A stretch of 64,000 nucleotides of DNA from Arthrobacter sp. ISL-28 (GTDB lineage Bacteria > Actinomycetota > Actinomycetes > Actinomycetales > Micrococcaceae). The position numbers and the translations under genes were made by a program. Under the pieces are notes generated by a model. That model did no database searches. It had not been told where the DNA came from and worked only from the letters and a program-made list of their open reading frames with translations. Shown piece after piece: positions 57,199 to 64,000 of the stretch; position 1 is the first letter of the stretch; every line of letters begins with the position of its first letter. Location of the stretch: positions 1-64,000 of the forward strand of contig NZ_JAGGPJ010000010.1 of the NCBI RefSeq assembly GCF_018613875.1, read 5' to 3'.

Positions 57199-57699
57199 AT
57201 GCGCACTCTCGTTCTGAATGCTGGATATGAACCGCTGGCGGTTGTGACTTTCCGCCGGGCGCTGGTTCTTGTGCTAACCGGAAAAGCTAGCGTCGTGGCC
57301 GAAGGTGACGATCCCGTCGTCGGCCCGCAGGACATCATGGGCCGCCCGTCCGTGATTCTCCTGAACCGCTACATCCGGCCCCGGTACAACATAGTGACCG
57401 CTGTGAGTCGGCGAGGGGTGCTTCGCCGGGACGGGCACCGGTGCGCGTACTGCGGCAAAGCAGCCCACACCATTGACCATGTCCAGCCGAAATCGCGGGG
57501 CGGTGCGGACTCATGGGAAAACCTCGTTGCTGCCTGCCTCCGCTGCAATAACATCAAGGGCGACCACACCCCCGCAGAAATGGGCTGGAAGCTGCGGTTC
57601 GTTCCGGCGCCCCCTGTTGGAACCATCTGGCAAATTAAGGAACTGGAGAAACCCACGCCGGCGTGGGATCCGTTCCTGCTTCCAGAAACAGCCGCGTAA
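57199..57699 (+). CDS. HNH endonuclease family protein
   Basis: A 166-residue protein with an N-terminal RTLVLNAGYEPLAVVTFRRAL region and an HNH domain: GHRCAYCGKAAHTIDHVQPKSRGGADSWENLVAACLRCNNIKG. Two CxxC pairs bind structural zinc and the HDH-like IDHV/N/H residues form the nuclease site. This family occurs widely in actinobacteria as a housekeeping-type gene; its target is unknown. The ATG at 57199 follows GAAGAGG. Confidence 0.9.
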   Translation: MRTLVLNAGYEPLAVVTFRRALVLVLTGKASVVAEGDDPVVGPQDIMGRPSVILLNRYIRPRYNIVTAVSRRGVLRRDGHRCAYCGKAAHTIDHVQPKSRGGADSWENLVAACLRCNNIKGDHTPAEMGWKLRFVPAPPVGTIWQIKELEKPTPAWDPFLLPETAA

Positions 57700-57723
57700 C
57701 CTGTCCCGCATTACGCTGGGTAT

Positions 57724-58395
57724 GTGGAATTTGACGCGCTAATCCTTGCCGGCGGCCGCTCCTCGAGGCTCGGCGGTTCCCCTAAGTCCGAATTAATCTA
57801 CGACGGCGAGACCCTCCTAAACCGGGCGATCTCAGCTGCCCGGGGGGCCCGCCGGATCGTGGTGGTGGGCCCGGAACCGCAGAGCCTTCCCCCTGGCGTC
57901 CTGACATGCCGCGAGGACCCGCCCTTCGCTGGTCCTGCTGCGGCGATAGCCGCAGGCCTCGCCCGGCTGCGGCATCCGGACCGGTCGCTGGCAGGCGGGA
58001 ACGCAGGCACCACCGGCGCTGAGGATGCCGTGGCCGCCTACACCTTGATTCTGGCCTGTGACATGCCGCATGCCGCCGGGGCTGTGCAGGCTCTGCAAGA
58101 GGCTTTGCACGCTGGGATTGCTGGCAGTCAGGCAGTTGTAAGGCAAGGAAACGACGGCGTCATGGCGGCATCCGCCGACGGGCGGCTCCAGCCCTTGGCC
58201 GGTTTTTACCGCACAGCCGCACTCAGAGCCGCCATCGACGACGCCTCCGCCCGGAATGCGCTCAATCACGGGTCTGTTTTCGCTCTCCTTGCTAGGCTTG
58301 ACGTACAGGCTGTCACCGTCCCCGCCGGCTCCACAGATGACGTGGATACCTGGGATGATGCTGCCGCATTAGGAGTGGACGGCCGGCAGCAATGA
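57724..58395 (+). CDS. mobA: Molybdenum cofactor guanylyltransferase-like NTP transferase
   Basis: A 223-residue nucleotidyltransferase. The N-terminal NTP-binding loop is LILAGGRSSRLGGSPKSEL; further signals are GPEPQSLPPGVL, YTLILACDMPHAAG and the C-terminal DVDTWDDAAALG. It likely links GMP (or CMP) to molybdopterin, in line with moeA and fdhD nearby. A TACGCT 6 bp before the GTG may be the -10 of a leaderless transcript. The exact nucleotide specificity is not visible. Confidence 0.85.
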   Translation: MEFDALILAGGRSSRLGGSPKSELIYDGETLLNRAISAARGARRIVVVGPEPQSLPPGVLTCREDPPFAGPAAAIAAGLARLRHPDRSLAGGNAGTTGAEDAVAAYTLILACDMPHAAGAVQALQEALHAGIAGSQAVVRQGNDGVMAASADGRLQPLAGFYRTAALRAAIDDASARNALNHGSVFALLARLDVQAVTVPAGSTDDVDTWDDAAALGVDGRQQ

Positions 58396-58432
58396 TCCGG
58401 GCGCCGCAGCCGCAGTTGACTTGGAGGCAGGG

Positions 58433-58783
58433 ATGAAAAGCCAGGACGAAACGCTTGAAGAGTGGTGCCGGCTGCTGCTTCGGGCCTTCGAGCTCGAAGA
58501 TGTGGAGGTGGATGTCAATGAGGTGCTGTCCCTCGCCGGGATTGCCGCCCACTCGGTGGTGCGTCCCGCGGCTCCGCTGACCACATTCATTGCAGGCTTC
58601 GCAGCCGGTCTTGCATCAGGTTCCGGCCAGGCGCCGGATGCCACGTCCATGAGGGCAGCCATGGACGTTGCCCGCTCGGTGTCCAAGGCGTACTCGGCCG
58701 ATGAGGCAGGGGAGGACTACGTCCCGCCGGCCTCCGGCACAGCCACCGGCGTTGCTACTCCCAGCGGGACACCGGGGGAATGA
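58433..58783 (+). CDS. DUF6457 domain protein
   Basis: A 116-residue protein with the DUF6457 pattern LEEWCRLLLRAFELEDVEVDVNEVLSLAG and VVRPAAPLTTFIAGFAAGLA. It sits between mobA and moeA in many actinobacteria, so an accessory role in molybdenum cofactor synthesis or insertion is suspected but not shown. ATG 5 bp after GGAGG. The stop overlaps the moeA start by 4 bp. Confidence 0.85.
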   Translation: MKSQDETLEEWCRLLLRAFELEDVEVDVNEVLSLAGIAAHSVVRPAAPLTTFIAGFAAGLASGSGQAPDATSMRAAMDVARSVSKAYSADEAGEDYVPPASGTATGVATPSGTPGE

Positions 58784-60312
58784 CCGCCGCCGCACCTGGA
58801 CATCCTGCCGCCGAGGCCGCGCACCCCGCCGATGCCCCCGACGAGGTAGGGACACGGGAAGCGGGGACACCTGCTGGGGTGGAAACACCTGCCGACGCCG
58901 GGACACCGGAGTCCGGGATCTCTGCCGACGACGAAACACCTGCCGACGGCGCGCCCGCCAAGCATCTGGCCCATACCTGGGAGGAAGCGCGGCAAGCAGC
59001 CTTTGACTGTGCCACGCCGATTCCCGCAGCGCCGGTGCCCTTGCGGGAGGCACTGGGCCGGACGCTGGCTGCCGATATCACCGCGCTGCAGGACATGCCC
59101 CACTACGCGTCCTCGGCGATGGACGGCTGGGCCGTCAACGGCACCGGTCCCTGGATCCTGGCCGAACCCGGCCAGCGGCTCGCCCCGCACCAGGCGAGCG
59201 TCATAGTCACCGGAGGACTCCTTCCGCCCGGAGCCAAGGCCGTACTGCGCAGTGAAAGCGGCGTCATATCCACCGACGATGAAGGTCTGCCGGTGCTGAC
59301 CACGGGTGGCACCGCCCGCCCCGGAGAGCCACGCAACGGCCAGCACATCCGCGAGGCAGGCGAAGAAGCCGTTGCCGGTGAAGTGCTGGTTAAAGCCGGT
59401 ACCGCCCTGAATCCTGCCCACCTGGCGCTTGCCGCACTCGCCGGTTACGACGACGTGACGGTCCAAGGCAAACCGGTGGTGAAACTGCTCCTGACGGGTT
59501 CTGAGGTCGTGGACCGCGGCCTCCCGGAACCGGGCAAGGTCCGTGACACCTTCGGCCCGCAGCTGGCGTCCGTGGTGGAGATGCTGGGCGGCATCTGCAC
59601 CGGACAGGTCAGGATCGGGGACAGCTACAGCGAATGGCTGGATGCCCTGGAGGATGAAGGGCCGGCTGCTGTCCCCGCGGATCTCCCCGATGAGGCTTCG
59701 GTGGCGGTGCTTCCTGCCGACGTCGTCATCACCACCGGAGGCACCGGACAATCCGGAACCGACCACTTCAGACGCGCGGTGGCGGAACTCGGTGGACGCC
59801 TGGTGATCGACGGCGTGGCGATGCGTCCCGGCCATCCAGCTGTCCTTGCCGCGCTGCCGGACGGACGCTTTGTGCTGGGACTGCCCGGTAACCCGCTCGC
59901 GGCCATGATGGCGCTGTCCACGGTAGGGGCACCGCTTCTCGCGGCCCTGGGGCATGCCGCCATGCCGCCCGTGCAGGATGTGCCCTGCGGGGCCATGATC
60001 GACCCCGACCCCGGCCGGACCCGCCTCATGCCCTTCCGGCTCCTCTACGGTATGGCCTCGCCCGCCCAGCACACCGGACCCGGCATGATGCGCGGCCTGG
60101 CCTCCGCCGACGGGGTTATGGTGGTTCCGCCGCACGCCGTACAGCTGGGAGAATCCGTCCCGGCATTCGCGCTCCCCTGGGGCCCGGCCATCCCCGAGCC
60201 GAAGGCCGCCGAGCCCAAACCCAAAACAGCACCGCGCAAGGCCGGAAACCGGTCTGCCGCCAAACCCGCGGAGAAAAGCGGCCCCGTGGACTGGAGCGCA
60301 CTGCTGGACTGA
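58780..60312 (+). CDS. moeA: Molybdopterin molybdotransferase MoeA with extended termini
   Basis: A 510-residue MoeA that inserts molybdate into adenylylated molybdopterin. The core starts about residue 66 (HTWEEARQAAFDC) with LGRTLAADITALQDMPHYASSAMDGWAV, VITTGGTGQSGTDHF and GLPGNPLAAMM. About 65 N-terminal residues are Asp/Glu/Thr/Pro-rich (for example DAGTPESGISADDETPADG), and the last 40 residues are Lys/Ala/Pro-rich. Neither tail is part of the normal enzyme. The start overlaps DUF6457 as ATGA. Confidence 0.9.
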   Translation: MTAAAPGHPAAEAAHPADAPDEVGTREAGTPAGVETPADAGTPESGISADDETPADGAPAKHLAHTWEEARQAAFDCATPIPAAPVPLREALGRTLAADITALQDMPHYASSAMDGWAVNGTGPWILAEPGQRLAPHQASVIVTGGLLPPGAKAVLRSESGVISTDDEGLPVLTTGGTARPGEPRNGQHIREAGEEAVAGEVLVKAGTALNPAHLALAALAGYDDVTVQGKPVVKLLLTGSEVVDRGLPEPGKVRDTFGPQLASVVEMLGGICTGQVRIGDSYSEWLDALEDEGPAAVPADLPDEASVAVLPADVVITTGGTGQSGTDHFRRAVAELGGRLVIDGVAMRPGHPAVLAALPDGRFVLGLPGNPLAAMMALSTVGAPLLAALGHAAMPPVQDVPCGAMIDPDPGRTRLMPFRLLYGMASPAQHTGPGMMRGLASADGVMVVPPHAVQLGESVPAFALPWGPAIPEPKAAEPKPKTAPRKAGNRSAAKPAEKSGPVDWSALLD

Positions 60313-60427
60313 TGCGATTGCTGGTCTGAAGCCCATTCTTAGGCCGCGGTGGACGGACGGCGTTGGTGTCCGCGCACCTCACTTGCAATGATGGAGGCAT
60401 GAACAGGCTGACACCCGGGGTGACCCC

Positions 60428-61300
60428 ATGGGACGTGTGACGCAACGACGCAAGATCCACCGGTATGTCCTGGACGGCTCTCCGGCTTCGCTGGAATTTC
60501 CGGTCCGGCATCGGGAGGACGTCCTGGCCGTGGAAGAGCCGCTGGAGATCCGGCTCGGCAACCTTTCATTCTCGGTGACCATGCGCACGCCGGGGGATGA
60601 CTTCGACCTGGTGGCAGGGTTCCTGGTGTCCGAGGGGGTCATCTGGGACCCGGACCAGCTGATCTCGCTGAGGTTCTGCGCAGGTGAGGACGAAAACGGC
60701 GTCCAGACGTTCAACGTGGTGGAAGCCCAGCTGCGGTCGGATGTGGTGCTGCCGGACACCGGGCGCCACGTTTACACGTCCAGTTCCTGCGGGATCTGCG
60801 GTACCGACTCGATTGAGGCAGTCCGGAAGTCCTCGCATTTCAGCCCGGCCCAGGACACGCTGACGGTACCCGTCCGGACCCTGGCGTCCCTGCCGGACCA
60901 ACTGCGGGAAGCGCAGACAGTTTTTGATGCCACCGGTGGAGTGCACGCCGCCGGCCTTTTCAGAATCGACGACGACGGCGGCGCCCGGCTACTGTGTCTG
61001 CGCGAAGACGTGGGCCGGCACAACGCTGTAGACAAGGTTGTGGGCTGGGCATTGCGCGAACGGCGCCTGCCGCTGTCCGGGACGGTGCTTCAGGTCTCCG
61101 GCCGCGCATCCTTTGAACTCGTGCAGAAAGCCGCCTTGGCGGGGATTCCGGTGCTGGCCGCGGTCAGCGCTCCTTCGAGCCTGGCCGTCGAACTCGCGGA
61201 ATCTAGCGGGGTTACCCTGGCCGGCTTCAGCAGAGGCACCAGCGTCAACGTCTATGCGGGCTCCGAGCGCATTTCCCTCCCGGCGGCACTGCCGCAGTAG
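60428..61300 (+). CDS. fdhD: Formate dehydrogenase accessory sulfurtransferase FdhD
   Basis: A 290-residue FdhD. The CxxC-type motif is in YTSSSCGICGTDSIEAV; the C-terminal substrate-binding pocket shows CLREDVGRHNAVDKVVGWAL. It moves sulfur from a cysteine desulfurase to the molybdenum cofactor of formate dehydrogenase. Formate dehydrogenase genes are not in this window. The position after moeA fits a molybdenum operon or cluster. Confidence 0.94.
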   Translation: MGRVTQRRKIHRYVLDGSPASLEFPVRHREDVLAVEEPLEIRLGNLSFSVTMRTPGDDFDLVAGFLVSEGVIWDPDQLISLRFCAGEDENGVQTFNVVEAQLRSDVVLPDTGRHVYTSSSCGICGTDSIEAVRKSSHFSPAQDTLTVPVRTLASLPDQLREAQTVFDATGGVHAAGLFRIDDDGGARLLCLREDVGRHNAVDKVVGWALRERRLPLSGTVLQVSGRASFELVQKAALAGIPVLAAVSAPSSLAVELAESSGVTLAGFSRGTSVNVYAGSERISLPAALPQ

Positions 61301-61475
61301 CACGCGCGGGCCTTGGCTAATCAGGCTGCACGCAGTAGATTTTATCCATCGAATGGACACGTTGATCCGCCCTTCAAGGCTGCCGACCTGCCCGGACATC
61401 AGCTGCTGCTGACGCCCGGGCCGGCAAGGCAGCCGGCACAGGGCGACCCAGCCTCAGGAATTAAAGAGGAAGACA

Positions 61476-64000
61476 TTGCACGACGACCGCCGGATCACGG
61501 AAGTCCGTCTCGACCGCTTCCTGAGGGAGCGGATCACCCTCGCGATCTACTCGCGAAGCGTACCCCTGGCTCTGAGCAGCTGGGAGGTCCCGGACGAGCC
61601 TGTCCCCGTGATGGAGGCCCTGCGCCAGGATTTCCGGCCGCAGGAACACGGCGCCGCCTGGGGCCGCCCCTGGGGCACCACCTGGCTGCGCCTGCAGGGC
61701 GAGGTTCCTGATTCCTGGGGCACGGCGCCGGACACCGAGGTGGAGATGGTCGTGGACCTGGGGTTCACCACCGAGATCCCCGGATTCCAGTGTGAAGGGA
61801 CGGCCTGGCGGCCGGACGGCAGCATCATCAAGGCAATTTCGCCACGCAACCAGTACATTCCGCTCAAGCTTCTGGGCAGCGGGATGGCCGTTGACTTCTA
61901 TGTGGAGGCGGCGTCCAACCCTGATGTCGCCCAGGGATGGACCTTCGCGGCCACGCCCTACGGGGACAAGGCAACAGCCGGGAACCTGCCGCAGTACCGC
62001 TTTGGCAGCATTGCCATCGCTGAACTCAACCGGTCCGTCTGGGAGCTGCAGCAGGACATTGCGACCCTCAGAGGGCTGATGCACGAGCTGCCCATGGAGC
62101 TGCCGCGCCGCCACGAGATCCTCCGCGCTCTGGAGCGGATGATGGACATCATGGATCCGGACGACGTCGCTGGTACCGCAGCTGCCGGCCGGGCAGCACT
62201 GGCCGGGGTGTTGGCCCGGCCCGCCTACGGCTCAGCCCACCAGCTGCTCGCCACCGGGCATGCGCACATCGATTCCGCATGGCTGTGGCCTGTCCGGGAG
62301 ACCATGAGGAAATGCGCGCGCACCTTTTCGAACGTGGTCGCACTCATGGACGATGATCCGGACTTCGTGTTCTCGTGCTCCTCAGCGCAGCAGATGGCAT
62401 GGATCAAGCAGTTTTATCCCGAGCTGTTCGGGCGGATCCGGGAGAAAGTGAAATCCGGCCAGTTCGTTCCCGTCGGCGGCATGTGGGTTGAATCCGACAC
62501 CAACATGCCGGGCGGGGAAGCCATGGCGCGGCAGTTCCTCGAGGGCAAAAGCTTCTTCCTGGACGAATTCGGCATCGACTGCCAGGAGGCGTGGCTTCCG
62601 GACTCGTTCGGTTATTCCGCCGCCCTGCCGCAGATCGTCAAAGCCGCGGGCAGCCAGTGGTTCCTCACCCAGAAGATCTCGTGGAACCAGATCAACCGGA
62701 TGCCGCACCACACCTTCAACTGGGAGGGGATCGACGGCACCCGGCTCTTCACCCACTTCCCGCCCGTGGACACCTACAACTCCGAGCTCACCGCCCGGGA
62801 CCTCGCCCACGCCGAACGGAACTACCGGGACCACGGCCACGGCACCATCTCGCTGGTCCCCTTCGGATACGGCGACGGCGGAGGCGGCCCGACCCGCGAG
62901 ATGCTCGCCGCCGCCCACCGCGCAGCGGATCTGGAGGGTTCGCCGAAAGTCCGGATCGGAACGGCGCGCAGCTTCTTCGAGCAGGCAGAGGCCGAGTACA
63001 CGGCGCTGCCCGTGTGGGTGGGGGAAATGTACCTCGAACTCCACCGTGGAACCTACACCAGCCAGGCCCGGACCAAGCAGGGGAACAGGCGCAGCGAGCA
63101 TCTGCTCCGTGAAGCCGAATTGTGGTGCGCCACTGCTGCGATCCGCACCGGCGGTGCCTTCACCTATCCCGCAGCCGAACTGAAACGGCTGTGGCGGCTT
63201 GTCCTCCTCCAGCAGTTCCACGACATCCTGCCCGGCAGTTCCATCGCCTGGGTGCACCAGGACGCCGAACGGAATTACGCCGCCATCGCCAAGGGACTCG
63301 AAGAGCTCATCGCCCAGGCTGGGGCCGCCGCACTGGGGGAGGGCAGCGAGGAGTTTCTGCTCAACGCGGGCCCGCACGAACGCAACGGGGTTGCGGCGCT
63401 CGCGGCCGCCGCTCCGCCTCCGGGGCCGGAGACCTCCGTGCAGGTAGCCGCCCGGGACGGCGGCTTCCTGCTGGACAACGGCATCATCCGTGCCGTGCTG
63501 GACGCCAATGGCCTGCTGACGTCGCTGCGCGATCACGCGAGCGGCAGGGAAGCCATCGCCCCGGGTCAGTTCGGCAACCACCTGGAACTTCACCGCGACA
63601 CCCCCAACGAATGGGACGCTTGGGACATTGACGAGTTCTACCGGCGGAACGTCACGTCACTGACCGAAGCGGCCTCGGTGACGCTGGAGCGGCAGGGCGG
63701 TGACGCCGTCGTCGTGGTTGAACGTCTTACGGGCGCCTCACGCATCACGCAGCGCATCAGGATGGCTTCGGGGAGCAGCTCGCTCGGCATCTCCACCGAG
63801 GTCGACTGGCAGGAGCGCGAAAAGCTGCTCAAGCTGGGGTTCCCGCTGGATCTCAGGGCTGACCGCTCAGCCGCCGAGACGCAGTTCGGGCATGTTTTCC
63901 GGCCCACCCATGTCAATACTTCCTGGGAGGCGGCCAAGTTCGAGATCTGCGCGCACCGCTGGATCCACGTCGCAGAACCCGGCTATGGCGTGGCCATAGC
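61476..64000 (+). CDS. Alpha-mannosidase, GH38 (cut by window end)
   Basis: At least 841 codons of a GH38 alpha-mannosidase, which runs past the window edge. After a lead domain (LDRFLRERITLAIYSRSVPL, GRPWGTTWLRLQGE) the catalytic domain has the zinc-binding ATGHAHIDSAWLWPVRET, GGMWVESDTNMPGGEA and nucleophile motif EAWLPDSFGYSAALPQ. The family usually is about 1000 residues. The TTG at 61476 follows AAAGAGGA by 5 bp. Likely catabolises mannose-containing glycans in the cytoplasm. Confidence 0.92.
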   Translation, partial: MHDDRRITEVRLDRFLRERITLAIYSRSVPLALSSWEVPDEPVPVMEALRQDFRPQEHGAAWGRPWGTTWLRLQGEVPDSWGTAPDTEVEMVVDLGFTTEIPGFQCEGTAWRPDGSIIKAISPRNQYIPLKLLGSGMAVDFYVEAASNPDVAQGWTFAATPYGDKATAGNLPQYRFGSIAIAELNRSVWELQQDIATLRGLMHELPMELPRRHEILRALERMMDIMDPDDVAGTAAAGRAALAGVLARPAYGSAHQLLATGHAHIDSAWLWPVRETMRKCARTFSNVVALMDDDPDFVFSCSSAQQMAWIKQFYPELFGRIREKVKSGQFVPVGGMWVESDTNMPGGEAMARQFLEGKSFFLDEFGIDCQEAWLPDSFGYSAALPQIVKAAGSQWFLTQKISWNQINRMPHHTFNWEGIDGTRLFTHFPPVDTYNSELTARDLAHAERNYRDHGHGTISLVPFGYGDGGGGPTREMLAAAHRAADLEGSPKVRIGTARSFFEQAEAEYTALPVWVGEMYLELHRGTYTSQARTKQGNRRSEHLLREAELWCATAAIRTGGAFTYPAAELKRLWRLVLLQQFHDILPGSSIAWVHQDAERNYAAIAKGLEELIAQAGAAALGEGSEEFLLNAGPHERNGVAALAAAAPPPGPETSVQVAARDGGFLLDNGIIRAVLDANGLLTSLRDHASGREAIAPGQFGNHLELHRDTPNEWDAWDIDEFYRRNVTSLTEAASVTLERQGGDAVVVVERLTGASRITQRIRMASGSSSLGISTEVDWQEREKLLKLGFPLDLRADRSAAETQFGHVFRPTHVNTSWEAAKFEICAHRWIHVAEPGYGVAI

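Overview
The window looks like chromosomal DNA of a high-GC actinobacterium of the family Micrococcaceae, most likely Arthrobacter in the broad sense. The reasons are actinobacterial marker families (DUF4193, DUF3263, DUF3027, DUF4032, LytR_C, a bacterial XPB helicase with its helicase-associated partner, a WXG100 protein), a FemAB-type peptidoglycan-bridge enzyme, cyclic-di-AMP riboswitches in front of cell-wall hydrolases, GTG/TTG starts and several apparently leaderless starts. No phage, plasmid, IS element or CRISPR array was seen; almost everything reads as core or near-core genome. Family names are recognised from protein motifs by eye; no database was searched.

Layout. 1-414: tandem 33/32-bp repeats and a REP-like palindrome. 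415-7958: an SRPBCC protein, an alpha-glucosidase/LacI pair with two LacI-type operators, a GlcD-like FAD oxidase, a DUF4032 kinase-like protein and the UgpC/MsmK-type sugar-importer ATPase. 8197-10519: otsA-otsB trehalose synthesis. 10699-14113: membrane-anchored DsbA-like protein, tRNA-Thr(UGU), small conserved proteins and a secreted AMIN-like protein. 14257-17947: agmatine/putrescine operon (amidase, agmatine deiminase, APC permease) behind two TetR-type operators, facing dps. 18806-21918: ArsR-SRPBCC operon, then a DHA2 efflux pump divergent from its TetR regulator across a 30-bp palindrome.

22066-30244: a one-carbon block. A tandem glycine riboswitch precedes gcvP-gcvT, followed by a 537-bp structured gap, gcvH-glyA and sdaA, so glycine can be cleaved or converted to serine and on to pyruvate. 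30264-35518: 16-bp repeats, a proline-tailed M23 peptidase, a NUC endonuclease, FemAB and ThrE. 35617-40187: iron-linked siderophore-interacting protein, uracil-DNA glycosylase, DUF3263, LytR_C, a cold-shock protein and an orphan solute-binding lipoprotein. 40238-43343: groEL behind two tandem CIRCE operators and an RNase HI fused to a DUF4440-like domain. 43409-50524: orphan WXG100 protein, a two-component system, XPB helicase and partner. 50709-53860: cold-shock domain protein, DUF3027, serC and a DtxR-type regulator.

53950-56954: a cell-wall remodelling block with two c-di-AMP riboswitches, one before an M23 peptidase and one before an NlpC/P60 peptidase, plus a divergent NlpC/P60 paralogue. 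57199-61300: HNH endonuclease followed by molybdenum-cofactor genes (mobA-like, DUF6457, moeA, fdhD). 61476 to the window end: a GH38 alpha-mannosidase cut by the edge.

Nothing here is a clearly new multi-gene system. The best leads are the RNase HI-DUF4440 fusion, the REP element that encodes the C-terminus of the agmatine-operon amidase, the paired c-di-AMP riboswitches with a divergent NlpC/P60 enzyme, the structured gcvT-gcvH gap, the double CIRCE, and the alternating-period tandem repeat at the left edge.
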